Below, in pieces: positions 9,196 to 18,138 of a stretch of 64,000 nt of DNA (within the stretch, counting starts at the first letter, position 1; the number at the start of each line of letters is the position of its first letter). Position numbers and translations under genes: made by a program. The DNA comes from Flagellimonas taeanensis. GTDB lineage: Bacteria; Bacteroidota; Bacteroidia; Flavobacteriales; Flavobacteriaceae. Location: positions 290,675 to 354,674 of the forward strand of contig NZ_QXFO01000011.1 in assembly GCF_003584105.1 (NCBI RefSeq), written 5' to 3'. Under the pieces are notes generated by a model. The model saw nothing but the letters and a program-made list of their open reading frames with translations. It was not told the origin of the DNA and did no database searches.

Positions 9196-9930
9196 ATGGG
9201 TAGAATGACCGAGGCAGTAAAGCATTTGTTGATCATCAATGTGATCTTGTTTTTTGCCACACAACTATATGGGGACCAAATGTACCAATGGATGTCGCTC
9301 TGGTTTCCCAAGAACAACAATTTTGAATGGTGGCAAGTGGTCACCCATATGTTCATGCATGGTAACTTGATGCACATTGTGTTCAATATGTATGCGTTAT
9401 GGGCCTTCGGAACGCCTTTGGAGCAGATATGGGGCAAGGGCAAGTTTTTGTTCTTCTATTTTTCCGCCGGATTGGGATCTGCGGCGTTGCACACAGGGGT
9501 GAATTATTTCCTTTTCAACGAAGGATTGAGTGCTTTGGAAGGAGCTGGCATTGCCAGAACGCAGGTTTTGGATATTTTGTCCAATGGACAGTACAGCCCT
9601 GGTTGGTATGATCTGGCACCCAAAAGTACAATTGACAGTATGTTGACCGCATTCAACACACCTGCAGTAGGTGCTTCAGGGGCCATTTATGGTATTTTGG
9701 TGGCCTTCGCCTTTATGTATTCCGAGGCCAAGTTGATGCTCATCTTTCTGCCCGTACCCATCAAGGCAAAATATTTCGTGCCCATACTGATCGCCGTGGA
9801 TCTGATCTTTGGTATAGGGAACGTGAACACGGGAGTGGCCCACTTCGCGCATATTGGTGGTGCCCTGATAGGTTTTATAATGATGTGGTACTGGAAAAAG
9901 GACCAGTTCAACAATAAAAGGTGGGATTGA
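9196..9930 (+). CDS. Rhomboid family intramembrane serine protease
   Basis: A 244-residue membrane protein with at least six hydrophobic segments. The rhomboid catalytic dyad is visible: Ser in GASGAIYG (about residue 160) and His in HFAHIGGALIGF near the C-terminus. HGNLMHIVFNMYALW is the conserved N-terminal L1/TM2 region with its structural His and Asn. Rhomboids cleave within or next to membrane helices. It starts directly after the mutL stop and is followed after 3 nt by a second rhomboid gene, forming a tandem pair. Substrates are unknown. Confidence 0.92.
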   Translation: MGRMTEAVKHLLIINVILFFATQLYGDQMYQWMSLWFPKNNNFEWWQVVTHMFMHGNLMHIVFNMYALWAFGTPLEQIWGKGKFLFFYFSAGLGSAALHTGVNYFLFNEGLSALEGAGIARTQVLDILSNGQYSPGWYDLAPKSTIDSMLTAFNTPAVGASGAIYGILVAFAFMYSEAKLMLIFLPVPIKAKYFVPILIAVDLIFGIGNVNTGVAHFAHIGGALIGFIMMWYWKKDQFNNKRWD

Positions 9931-9933
9931 TCT

Positions 9934-10797
9934 ATGACGAATGGCGGGCTTCAATATCAATTTGCCAGGCTCAGCATAGCTGAGAAACTGATTGTTGTCA
10001 ATGTCCTGATCTTTATTCTGGACGGGTTGTCAACAGCCTTGTTGGGTTATTCGGTGTCCCACTGGTTCCACTTGCCCAAGGACTTTTTGGAGTTTGTTGG
10101 ACAACCGTGGTCATTGGTTACCTATTCCTTTTTCCATGCGGGATTGGGGCATATCTTTTGGAACATGCTCATGCTCTATTTCGCCAGTCGCATCTTCCTG
10201 AACCTTTTTGATGCCCAAAGGTTCATCAATGTATATTTTTTGGGTGTCATCGTGGGTGGGCTGGTCTTTCTGCTCAGCTACAATGTGTTCCCAACCCTGT
10301 TGAATACGAATACGGCCCTTATTGGCGCATCGGCAGGGGTAACGGCCGTGCTGATTTTTGTTTGTGCGTATATCCCAAATCAAGAGGTCAGGGTGATTTT
10401 CTTCAACATCAAATTATGGTATGTTGGGGTGTTTTTTGTTCTGGTGGATTTGATTCAGATACCCTATGGAGGAAATATTGGGGGGCGGTTGGCCCATTTG
10501 GGAGGGGCCTTTTTAGGCTACATGTATGCCCGGCAATTGCTGAATGGGAATGATATCGGAGCAGGGTTCACCAAGCTGAGAAATTCCATCGGGCAACTGT
10601 TCAAACCAAAGGAGAAAAAGGCCCCGTTGAAGACCGTATATAGAAAAAATACCGCTGCGGACCGCCAGGCAGATTATGATAGGCAGGCCAGACAACGCAG
10701 GATCGATACCATTCTGGACAAGATCAGCAAGTCGGGATACGAGAGTCTGTCCAAAGAAGAAAAGGACTTTTTGTTTAAAGCAGGTAAGGAAGATTGA
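9934..10797 (+). CDS. Second rhomboid protease with C-terminal cytoplasmic extension
   Basis: A 287-residue rhomboid. It keeps the HAGLGHIFWNMLMLYF region, the active Ser (GASAGVTAV) and the His (RLAHLGGAFLGY). The motif is GASA rather than GASG, a tolerated variant with the serine intact. After the membrane core (about 1-200) comes a basic linker and a short helical domain ending SKEEKDFLFKAGKED, which matches the small C-terminal domain (DUF6576 type) seen on Bacteroidota rhomboids. It is co-transcribed with the first rhomboid and the following EEP gene. Confidence 0.88.
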   Translation: MTNGGLQYQFARLSIAEKLIVVNVLIFILDGLSTALLGYSVSHWFHLPKDFLEFVGQPWSLVTYSFFHAGLGHIFWNMLMLYFASRIFLNLFDAQRFINVYFLGVIVGGLVFLLSYNVFPTLLNTNTALIGASAGVTAVLIFVCAYIPNQEVRVIFFNIKLWYVGVFFVLVDLIQIPYGGNIGGRLAHLGGAFLGYMYARQLLNGNDIGAGFTKLRNSIGQLFKPKEKKAPLKTVYRKNTAADRQADYDRQARQRRIDTILDKISKSGYESLSKEEKDFLFKAGKED

Positions 10798-10800
10798 TTT

Positions 10801-11850
10801 GTGAAAAACCTCTCATTTTTTGATAAGATCATCTTTTTTTTGAACACGGTGTTCGCACTGGTGCTGGCCATATCCCTGCTTGTGCCCTATGTTCCCACTA
10901 CGTTGATCCCATCGCTATCTATCTTAAGCCTGATTGTCCCCTTGCTGGTGATCGTCAACTTGTTGTTTTTGCTTTATTGGATCTTCAAGAGGAAAAGAAA
11001 TGCGCTGTTGTCAGGAATTTTGTTGGTGCTTTGGTATGTGCTCTTGGGACCATTTTATCGGTTTCCACGAAAAAGTGAACATGTGCCAGATGATGATACG
11101 GAATTGACCATCATGTCTTTCAATGCAAGAAGTTTTAATGAGCTGGGGCAGTTGGATATGGACAATGTGGATAGCCTTATCTATGATTTTGTAACGAAAA
11201 AGGACCCTGATATTGTTTGCTTCCAAGAGACACTCTACGCCATGAAGCGCAACAATGCTCTCGGTCAGTACAAGCACAAGTTTGTTGATTTTGTTTATGG
11301 AAAACATTCTGGAAAAGTCATCCAAGGTGTCTATTCCAAATTCCCCATTCTGAAAATAGATTCCATTGTTTTTCCCGGTAGCGCCAACAATGCCATTTAT
11401 GTGGATTTACTAATGGACAAGGACACCATACGGGTCTACAATGTCCATTTACAATCCTTTAGGATTGAACCCAACCTGAACACCATCAAAAGGGAGGAAT
11501 CCTCCCGATTGTTTGCAAAGTCGAGGAGGGTAATGCTAAAACAATACGAACAGGCCGAGCTGATCAGGGAAAGTATGGATGCCACACCGTACAAGAAAAT
11601 TGTGGTAGGCGACTTCAACAATACGCAATACTCGAATGTCTACCATACAATCAAAGGAGATATGAATGATTCTTATTTTGAGAGAGGAACGGGATTTGGC
11701 CGTACATATGATCTTTTGAAGTTTCCCATCCGGATAGACTATATCTTGACCGATCCGGATTTTGAAGTCCTAGACCATGTGAATTTTGAAGAAAAACTGT
11801 CCGATCACTACCCCGTGATGGCCACTCTTCGGCTCAATTCACATCAATAA
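10801..11850 (+). CDS. Membrane-anchored endonuclease/exonuclease/phosphatase family protein
   Basis: A 349-residue protein. Two to three hydrophobic segments span about residues 10-80. An EEP-fold domain follows: MSFNARSFN, IVCFQET (metal-binding Glu), YNVHLQS, VVGDFNNTQYSNVY and the terminal LSDHYPVMA (catalytic His). Family members hydrolyse phosphodiesters of nucleic acids, lipids or small molecules; the substrate here is unknown. The start is GTG, three bases after the rhomboid stop. Its 3' end overlaps the convergent DUF6122 gene by 12 nt. Confidence 0.87.
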   Translation: MKNLSFFDKIIFFLNTVFALVLAISLLVPYVPTTLIPSLSILSLIVPLLVIVNLLFLLYWIFKRKRNALLSGILLVLWYVLLGPFYRFPRKSEHVPDDDTELTIMSFNARSFNELGQLDMDNVDSLIYDFVTKKDPDIVCFQETLYAMKRNNALGQYKHKFVDFVYGKHSGKVIQGVYSKFPILKIDSIVFPGSANNAIYVDLLMDKDTIRVYNVHLQSFRIEPNLNTIKREESSRLFAKSRRVMLKQYEQAELIRESMDATPYKKIVVGDFNNTQYSNVYHTIKGDMNDSYFERGTGFGRTYDLLKFPIRIDYILTDPDFEVLDHVNFEEKLSDHYPVMATLRLNSHQ

Positions 11851-12147
11851 GCAATCCAACATATCCGCTAAAATGTGGATGATAAGCGCTAGACCAATAA
11901 CCCTGGTAGTTTTAAAAAAAGGAAGGATACAATACACCAAAATGGCCCAATAGCTGTGCAAAGGATGAAAACCAATGCTACAACGATTTGGGTCAAATAA
12001 GGGATCTGCCAGCAGATGATCTACATCGATAAGAATACCCGCTAATAAGATCAATGCGATTTGCAGCCGATTACCTTTGAAAAACCAGCCAGCAATAAGG
12101 ATGGGCACCAAAAAATGGATACCATAATGGACCATGTGCCTAAGCAT
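11839..12147 (-). CDS. DUF6122-type small membrane protein
   Basis: A 102-residue protein with three to four hydrophobic segments and conserved polar residues between them (MVHYGIHFLVP, DVDHLLADPLFDPNRC, GFHPLHSYWA). The Asp/His-rich DVDHLLADP and FHPLHS resemble metal-binding loops of small membrane hydrolases, but this is only a resemblance. It matches the family I know as DUF6122, usually beside wbqC in Flavobacteria. It overlaps wbqC by 8 nt and the convergent EEP gene by 12 nt. A second ATG four codons in is an alternative start. Confidence 0.75.
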   Translation of the reverse strand: MLRHMVHYGIHFLVPILIAGWFFKGNRLQIALILLAGILIDVDHLLADPLFDPNRCSIGFHPLHSYWAILVYCILPFFKTTRVIGLALIIHILADMLDCLLM

Positions 12148-12763
12148 GGGACAAATGCAAAGATTGGTTCTTCAGGTAGGCAAGGGCATTGGTGCCCTCA
12201 TTGAACAAAAGGTCCAGTATGCTCAGGTCAGAAATGAATCCATGCCGTTCTTCGAACACTTGTGGATAAGGCTCCAATGGTATTTTCCCTTTTCGTTTGG
12301 CCTCTACCAAAAAACGGGTATCCAAAAGTTCGGTAGGCTCCATTTGGAATTTCTCAGTCTTTGCTGCGGGAAGTTCCACCCCTATACAGTTGCCGACCAC
12401 CTCAATGGTCTTTAAGTTGAACTCATATAGGGAGGTGTCCGTGCCTTCATACAGCGGTCTTATCTCATCTTCATAGAATTCAAAGAAAGGGGACGTCCTG
12501 TAGGCTGTTTCCAAGGTGCGCCAATGTTGTTTTTTCCAAGGGTAGCTGTTGTCCATTTCCACATCGGCATATTTTTGTCTGCCCTCATCGCCCCCTACAT
12601 GTTTGATGGGAATGTTGAGCATGTGTTTTCCCTTGTCCGTGCAGATGTAACAGCGGTTTCGATAGGTCTGCTTCTGGAAATTGTCTTCGGCTTCCCAAAC
12701 CACATCATTTTGAACCATCGCGGCAAAAGAGGCTACGTTCGGAAAATAGGTGGGGTGGAGCAA
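12140..12763 (-). CDS. WbqC family protein
   Basis: A 207-residue WbqC-like protein: HPTYFPNVASFAAMVQND at the start, the RCYI-TDKGKHMLNIPIKH strand, and AYRTSPFFEFYEDEI. WbqC proteins are associated with polysaccharide or amino-sugar biosynthesis; the biochemical role is not settled. The family normally begins with a few residues before LLHPTYFP. Here the only in-frame candidate is a TTG directly before CTC-CAC, with no upstream ATG before the neighbouring four-helix-bundle gene, so the native start may have been lost or replaced. It overlaps the DUF6122 gene. Confidence 0.85.
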   Translation of the reverse strand: MLHPTYFPNVASFAAMVQNDVVWEAEDNFQKQTYRNRCYICTDKGKHMLNIPIKHVGGDEGRQKYADVEMDNSYPWKKQHWRTLETAYRTSPFFEFYEDEIRPLYEGTDTSLYEFNLKTIEVVGNCIGVELPAAKTEKFQMEPTELLDTRFLVEAKRKGKIPLEPYPQVFEERHGFISDLSILDLLFNEGTNALAYLKNQSLHLSHA

Positions 12764-12809
12764 TATTTGTTTATCTGTTGATTTGATATTTGGAAATGTT
12801 TGTGGTTGG

Positions 12810-13169
12810 CTATTTGGTCTGATAATTTCTAAGAGAGTTGAGCTTATTGGTTATACTTTCCAATTTGAGTCTCAAATCTTGATAATCTTCCAAATCCAAG
12901 AAACCTAGTTCAGATGATAAAATTAATTGATTTAAAATTTCCACTGCTGAACTAAATGAAATTGTTGTGAAATGAGCCCTGTCTTTGTTTGTTTTTCTAG
13001 CCGATCCTTCCGCAATGTTTGAACAAATCGATACAGCGGCCCTTCTCATCTGAGATGTCAGACCAAACTTTTCAAGCTCTGGAAATCGAGCAGTTACGGC
13101 ATATATCTCTTTTGTGAACTCCTTGGCTTCTTTCCATACATCAAGTTTTTCGAAAGAGTATGTAAACAT
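12810..13169 (-). CDS. Four-helix-bundle protein (23S rRNA intervening-sequence protein family)
   Basis: A 119-residue all-helical protein with the family signatures FEKLDVWKEAKEF at the start, TSQMRRAAVSICSNIAEG in the middle, and EILNQLILSSELGFL towards the end. Homologues are encoded by intervening sequences in 23S rRNA genes and also scattered in Bacteroidota chromosomes; their function is unknown and they show mobile-cassette behaviour. This copy looks more AT-rich than its neighbours and sits between wbqC and lepB, which are usually adjacent in related genomes. It is a likely late insertion. Confidence 0.9.
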   Translation of the reverse strand: MFTYSFEKLDVWKEAKEFTKEIYAVTARFPELEKFGLTSQMRRAAVSICSNIAEGSARKTNKDRAHFTTISFSSAVEILNQLILSSELGFLDLEDYQDLRLKLESITNKLNSLRNYQTK

Positions 13170-13210
13170 GGATTTATAAGTTCAGACCAACAAATCAACG
13201 TAAAAACAGA

Positions 13211-14950
13211 TCAGGCCTTTTTCTTCTTTCGCTTTCGGAAGAAGTCAAACACAAACCAGCCGATAATTGCAACAACAAAATACCAGCGGTATGATACAGG
13301 TTCCCCGCTACCACCCACAGTGGTGAAGACACGTTCCCATCGGGGCCTCCATTTTGCAATGCCCTCTGTGAAATTATCGAAACTCATCCAAAGGAAAACC
13401 GGCTTGCCCACAATGTGGTCGGCAGGGACATAGCCCCAGGTCCTACTGTCCTCGGAATGGTCGCGATTGTCACCCATCATCCAGTAATAATCCTGTCTGA
13501 AGGTGTAGGAGTTGGCCTCTTGCCCATTGATCAGCACTTTGTTCCCTGTGACCTCGACATCGTTGTGCTCATAGTCCCTGATGATTTTTTTGTACAGGGG
13601 GATGGTTTTGGAATTAATCTCCACAGTTGCACCGGCTTCCGGAATATAAATGGGTCCAAAATTATCATTGTTCCACGGATAGAGGTTGGGTTTTTGGGGG
13701 AAGGAACCACCATATACCCCTTTGGGCTCAAGCGTCATCACCACGGAGTCGATGGCCGGGTTTTGACGCAATTTTTCCACCATTTCGGCGGTCATGTTGG
13801 CAACCCGCGCCAAAGGTTTTTCTTCGGTCAAGGAAAGCCTCAATTGTCGAATGACATCCGTGGGGATTCCTTTTTCCTCTGTGATGATCTCTATTTTGCC
13901 ATCTTGTTTACGGTTGGCTCCCATGGCAAAGGGGACCAACGCATTGTACTGTGCTTCTGTTATACTGGGGGCAATGTATTTACGCAGATAATCCGATGCA
14001 TCCACTTCTTCCAGATAACGACTGGACACCCCATTTTTTGCATACACTTCATAATCGTACATAGGTTTGGCCCTGTCGGAAAGCTGCAGTTTTTTTCCAT
14101 TGATGTGCACAAAGCCATCAACCACGGAAAGGGAATCCCCGGGCGTGCCCACACAACGTTTTACGTAATTGGATTTCTTGTCTATAGGTTTTATGACCGC
14201 TTTTTGTGCTTTGAAGAATTGGTACAGGGTATCCGAGGGCAAACTGAACACCACAATATCATTTTTTTCCACCCTTTCAAAACCGGGCAAGCGCATATAG
14301 GGCAATTGCAGTTTGTTGATCCAGGAAGTCTTGGCGGTCTCCGGGTCCACATCGGCCAAATATGACCTTGTTTTGAGGACGGGAAGTGTATCGTGTACCA
14401 TTGGGGCGGCCAAGGTGGTCATGGGCACCCGGGCACCATAATGGAACTTGCTCACAAAAAGGAAGTCCCCGACCCGTAGGGTGCGCTCCAACGATCCTGT
14501 TGGTATCACATAGGGCTGGATGAAATAGGTGTGCACCAAAGTTGCGGCCACTATGGCAAACACAATGGAACTGACCCACTCGCCCAGACCGGTTTTAGGT
14601 TTTAGGCTACGGTCTTCGATATAGATGACATCTTCTACGTAGTTGATGTAATAAATGTAGAACCCAAGAGTGAGGATGACCAACCAGGTATCCAAGAGGG
14701 TGCTCTTGCCAAAACTTCGGATGGTCTCTACCCACACCACAGGGAACATCAATAAATTGATGATGGGGATGAACAACAAGATGACCCACCACTTGGGCCT
14801 GTTGATGATCTTCATCAATACGATCCCATTGTAGATAGGTATGGCGGCCTCCCAAGCCTTTCGTCCTGCTTTTACATATAGTTTCCAAGTACCCAAAAAA
14901 TGGATGATCTGGATGATCAGGATAAAAATGATCCACTGTGTACCGTCCAT
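13211..14950 (-). CDS. lepB: Signal peptidase I with N-terminal membrane domain
   Basis: A 579-residue, enlarged signal peptidase I. Residues about 1-110 form a three- to four-segment membrane domain (DUF5684-like) with PIYNGIVLMKIINRPKWW. The peptidase part follows another membrane segment (about 125-147). The nucleophile is Ser153 in VIPTGSLERTLRVGDF and the general base Lys264 in NYVKRCVGTPGD. The last box is MMGDNRDHSEDSRTWGYVP. A long insertion lies between the Lys and the GDNRDHS box. LepB removes signal peptides of Sec substrates. It is followed by dapB. Confidence 0.93.
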   Translation of the reverse strand: MDGTQWIIFILIIQIIHFLGTWKLYVKAGRKAWEAAIPIYNGIVLMKIINRPKWWVILLFIPIINLLMFPVVWVETIRSFGKSTLLDTWLVILTLGFYIYYINYVEDVIYIEDRSLKPKTGLGEWVSSIVFAIVAATLVHTYFIQPYVIPTGSLERTLRVGDFLFVSKFHYGARVPMTTLAAPMVHDTLPVLKTRSYLADVDPETAKTSWINKLQLPYMRLPGFERVEKNDIVVFSLPSDTLYQFFKAQKAVIKPIDKKSNYVKRCVGTPGDSLSVVDGFVHINGKKLQLSDRAKPMYDYEVYAKNGVSSRYLEEVDASDYLRKYIAPSITEAQYNALVPFAMGANRKQDGKIEIITEEKGIPTDVIRQLRLSLTEEKPLARVANMTAEMVEKLRQNPAIDSVVMTLEPKGVYGGSFPQKPNLYPWNNDNFGPIYIPEAGATVEINSKTIPLYKKIIRDYEHNDVEVTGNKVLINGQEANSYTFRQDYYWMMGDNRDHSEDSRTWGYVPADHIVGKPVFLWMSFDNFTEGIAKWRPRWERVFTTVGGSGEPVSYRWYFVVAIIGWFVFDFFRKRKKKKA

Positions 14951-14998
14951 ATAAAATTTTCTTTGTTAGACTAACTGCCTAAATTGTTGTTACGTTTT

Positions 14999-15700
14999 TT
15001 AGCTTAGGTTTAACACGTCCTTCATTGAAAAGACACCTGTTTTTCCTTTGATCCATTCCGCCGCGATCACGGCTCCAAGGGCAAAACCTTGCCTATTGTG
15101 CGCTGTGTGCTTTATCTCAATGCTGTCCACATCGCTTTCGTAGCAGATACTATGGGTGCCGGGCACCATGCCCTCCCGGATTGATGTTATGGGAATGATC
15201 TTATCACCAGCGGTATCCAATTTCCAGTCGCTGTACGAAGAGTTCCCAATAATCCCTTCAGCTAAGGTAATGGCAGTCCCACTGGGAGCATCCAGCTTTT
15301 GGGTATGGTGGATCTCTTCCATGGAAACCTTGTACTGCTCCAATTTGGACATCATTTTGGCCAGATGTGAATTCAGTTCAAAAAAAATGTTCACACCCAA
15401 ACTGAAATTGGATGCGTAGATAAAGGCGCCTTTGTTTTCCGTACACTGTTCCACGGCTTCTTCGTATCGGGACAACCATCCCGTGGTGCCACTAATGACC
15501 GGCACACCGTTCTTGAAACAGTTGGTGATATTTTCAAAGGCGGCATCGGGGGTGCTGAAATCTATGGCAACGTCCATGGCGCCGTAATCCACATCCGCCG
15601 TACCGACGTCTATTTTTGCTACAATGGTATGGCCTCTTTCTTGGGCGATTTGTTCAATCATCTTACCCATTTTGCCATAACCGAACAAAGCAATGTTCAT
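14999..15700 (-). CDS. dapB: 4-hydroxy-tetrahydrodipicolinate reductase
   Basis: A 233-residue DapB, at the shorter end of the family. The Rossmann start is ALFGYGKMGKMIEQIA. The catalytic and substrate region is EEIHHTQKLDAPSGTA, with catalytic His-His and Lys. It reduces the DapA product in lysine and meso-diaminopimelate synthesis. It sits between lepB and the DUF5683 gene, with 3-nt spacing to the latter, in the conserved parA-parB-DUF5683-dapB-lepB order. No regulatory element is evident. Confidence 0.95.
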   Translation of the reverse strand: MNIALFGYGKMGKMIEQIAQERGHTIVAKIDVGTADVDYGAMDVAIDFSTPDAAFENITNCFKNGVPVISGTTGWLSRYEEAVEQCTENKGAFIYASNFSLGVNIFFELNSHLAKMMSKLEQYKVSMEEIHHTQKLDAPSGTAITLAEGIIGNSSYSDWKLDTAGDKIIPITSIREGMVPGTHSICYESDVDSIEIKHTAHNRQGFALGAVIAAEWIKGKTGVFSMKDVLNLS

Positions 15701-15703
15701 ATA

Positions 15704-16330
15704 CTAAAATTTTACGACCAGGGCCATTCCATAGTTGGGTTGGTTGGTCACGGGGTTTACATCTATATAAGGTTGAAAGTCAACCGCAAGATTGTCGTCA
15801 ACATTATATTGTTTAAGGTGCGCGTCCACATTGGCGTCTATGATGTTCAGGGCATAGAGTGCAATGGTGATGACCAGGGCCAGGTCCCTGTCCCTTTGGG
15901 TGTTCTCCTGGGCTCCCTCTAGGGCCTCGTCGGAAATTCGGCCAAAAAATTCATCATCGGTAAAGCCTGCCAATCGTCGCTTGAAAGCATTTCTTGCCCT
16001 TTTATATTCGGTATTGTTATTGGAATAGACATAGATTCCGGTGCCGATGGCGCCCCAGACAATGGGAGCTTTCCAGTAGCGTTTGTTGTAGATCTGTCCA
16101 AGACCGGGAAATACTGCCGAATAGAATGCAGCTTTGCTGGGGGCAAGGGGATTCACACTTTCCCTTTTGGTCACCTCTTCAAAAGTGACGCCCTCACCTT
16201 CCAAATTTTGGGCCAAGGAATCCACTTCTTGGGGTTGGGGTTCTTCCTTGCCTGTTTCCTCTTTTTCTTGGGAAAAACCAATGTGCACAAACAACAAGGC
16301 AAAGAACAAAAAGAGAAGGTTTTTATTCAC
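15704..16330 (-). CDS. DUF5683 domain protein, exported
   Basis: A 208-residue protein with a cleavable signal peptide (about residues 1-20, ending GFSQ), a low-complexity acidic linker, and the DUF5683 core: PSKAAFYSAVFPGLGQIYNKRYWKAPIVW followed by hydrophobic helices and a C-terminal beta part. The phrase GxGQxYN-(K/R)xYWK is the family hallmark. Its role is unknown. It overlaps parB by 8 nt and lies just before dapB, a conserved arrangement in Flavobacteria suggesting a link to envelope growth, which is inference. Confidence 0.82.
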   Translation of the reverse strand: MNKNLLFLFFALLFVHIGFSQEKEETGKEEPQPQEVDSLAQNLEGEGVTFEEVTKRESVNPLAPSKAAFYSAVFPGLGQIYNKRYWKAPIVWGAIGTGIYVYSNNNTEYKRARNAFKRRLAGFTDDEFFGRISDEALEGAQENTQRDRDLALVITIALYALNIIDANVDAHLKQYNVDDNLAVDFQPYIDVNPVTNQPNYGMALVVKF

Positions 16331-17231
16331 CTGTCAACAATTTTTTTATTCGCTTGAATTCCTCTTCGGAATGGAAAGGAATCACGATTTTGCCTTTTCC
16401 GTTGCTGGAGGCGGAAATGTCCACTTTTGCGGAAAGGTGTTCCTTGAGGGCTTCGATGCCCTTGGATACAAATCCGGGAACATCCTTGCTGCCTTTTTTC
16501 TTCGGGGTCGCTGTTTGGCTTTCTGGCTCCTTGTAGGCCTTCACCAATTGTTCGGTATCACGGACGGACAGGCCATCGGAAACAATCTTTTCGTAGATGG
16601 AGATCTGGTCCTTTTTCTTGTCGATGTTGATGAGTGCCCTACCATGTCCCATACTGATGAACCCATCTCTCATCCCAGTCTGGATGATGGGGTCAAGTTT
16701 CAACAAGCGTAGATAATTGGTGATGGTGGAGCGTTTTTTTCCTACGCGGTCGCTCAGTTTTTCTTGGGTGATCTGGATCTCATCGATGAGTCGTTGGTAG
16801 GAAAGGGCAATCTCAATGGGGTCCAAGTCTTGCCTTTGGATATTTTCTACCAAGGCCATTTCCAAGGATTCTTGATCGTTGGCGATGCGGATGTAGGCGG
16901 GAATGGTCTCCAGGCCCACCAGTTTGGAGGCACGGTACCTTCTCTCCCCGGATACCAACTGGAATTTGTTGAAATCCAGTTTTCTAACGGTTATGGGTTG
17001 GATGATGCCCAACTCCCGAATGGAACTGGCCAATTCCTCAAGGGCCTCGTCATTGAAGTTGGAGCGGGGCTGGAACGGGTTCATCTCGATGGATTCGATG
17101 TCCAGTTCCACCACATTTCCTATCACCTTGTCCGCGTTTTTGTCCGAAACGGATTGGATATCGTTCTCAGGATCTTTCAATAGGGCGGACAGGCCTCTTC
17201 CCAAAGCCTGTTTTTTAGTTGCTTTCGCCAT
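16323..17231 (-). CDS. parB: Chromosome partitioning protein ParB
   Basis: A 302-residue ParB/Spo0J. The N-terminus has ALGRGLSALL. The CTPase/ParB-N domain contains PFQPRSNF and GERRYRASKLVG. A helix-turn-helix follows (SDRVGKKRSTITNYLRLLKL, then GHGRALI), with a C-terminal dimerisation segment to about residue 300. ParB binds parS and slides as a CTP-dependent clamp. It follows parA with no gap and overlaps the DUF5683 gene. I searched the surrounding sequence by eye and saw no parS-like palindrome. Confidence 0.96.
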   Translation of the reverse strand: MAKATKKQALGRGLSALLKDPENDIQSVSDKNADKVIGNVVELDIESIEMNPFQPRSNFNDEALEELASSIRELGIIQPITVRKLDFNKFQLVSGERRYRASKLVGLETIPAYIRIANDQESLEMALVENIQRQDLDPIEIALSYQRLIDEIQITQEKLSDRVGKKRSTITNYLRLLKLDPIIQTGMRDGFISMGHGRALINIDKKKDQISIYEKIVSDGLSVRDTEQLVKAYKEPESQTATPKKKGSKDVPGFVSKGIEALKEHLSAKVDISASSNGKGKIVIPFHSEEEFKRIKKLLTGE

Positions 17232-18005
17232 TTAAACTTTCTCCTTGTTTTTCTTCAAAATTTCATTGGCCAAGTTAAGGTAATTGGAGGCACCTTTGCT
17301 GCTGGCATCATATTTTATGATGCTCTCTCCATAACTTGGGGCTTCACTCAGTCTCACATTTCTTTGGATGATGGTGTCGAACACCATATCGGCAAAATGT
17401 TTTTTCACTTCTTCCACAACTTGGTTGGACAAGCGGAGCCTGGAATCGTACATGGTCAATAGCATACCCTCGATGTCCAGGTCATTGTTATGTATTTTTT
17501 GTACACTTTTTACGGTATTCAAGAGCTTACCAAGGCCTTCCAACGCAAAATATTCACATTGGATGGGAATCATGACCGAATCTGCTGCCGTAAGGGCGTT
17601 CAGGGTCAAAAGGCCCAGGGATGGAGCGCAATCGATCAACACAAAGTCATATCGGTCACCAAGGTCCTTTAAGGCTTCCTTCATCATGTATTCCCTGTTG
17701 TCCTTGTCCACCAGTTCTATTTCAATGGCCACAAGATCGATGTGTGCGGGTACAAGGTCCACATTGGGCGAATCCGTTGGGATAATGACCTCGTCCACGC
17801 TCATGGTATGTTCCAAAAGTTGATAAGTTCCATATTCCACGGAATCCACATCGATGCCAAGGCCAGATGTTGCATTGGCCTGGGGGTCGGCGTCGATTAG
17901 CAATACTTTCTTTTCCAATACGCCAAGGGAGGCTGCAAGGTTTACCGTAGTGGTTGTTTTGCCCACACCGCCCTTTTGGTTCGCAATAGCAATTATCTTG
18001 CCCAT
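17232..18005 (-). CDS. parA: Chromosome partitioning ATPase ParA
   Basis: A 257-residue Soj/ParA ATPase: deviant Walker A NQKGGVGKTTTTVNLA near residue 10, Walker A' VLLIDADPQANATSGL, and Walker B FVLIDCAPSLGLLT. Chromosomal (not plasmid) type by length, lacking an N-terminal helix-turn-helix. With ParB it segregates the origin region. It is the first gene of the parAB-DUF5683-dapB-lepB block. Confidence 0.96.
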   Translation of the reverse strand: MGKIIAIANQKGGVGKTTTTVNLAASLGVLEKKVLLIDADPQANATSGLGIDVDSVEYGTYQLLEHTMSVDEVIIPTDSPNVDLVPAHIDLVAIEIELVDKDNREYMMKEALKDLGDRYDFVLIDCAPSLGLLTLNALTAADSVMIPIQCEYFALEGLGKLLNTVKSVQKIHNNDLDIEGMLLTMYDSRLRLSNQVVEEVKKHFADMVFDTIIQRNVRLSEAPSYGESIIKYDASSKGASNYLNLANEILKKNKEKV

Positions 18006-18138
18006 TTCATAGTAAGTTAGGTGCTAAAAATACGATTATTTAAGATGCCAGAAAATGTATTTTGTTAACAAGGGGTGAATAACGGGTGCTTTGCGCGTTA
18101 AAGAAAGTTAAAGTTATCTGTATTAGATCGTTAAGCAG

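Noticed and set aside
10321..10360. GASA in place of GASG in the second rhomboid as evidence of an inactive protease
   Set aside because: The serine and the distal histidine are both kept, and the last position of the motif varies in active rhomboids.
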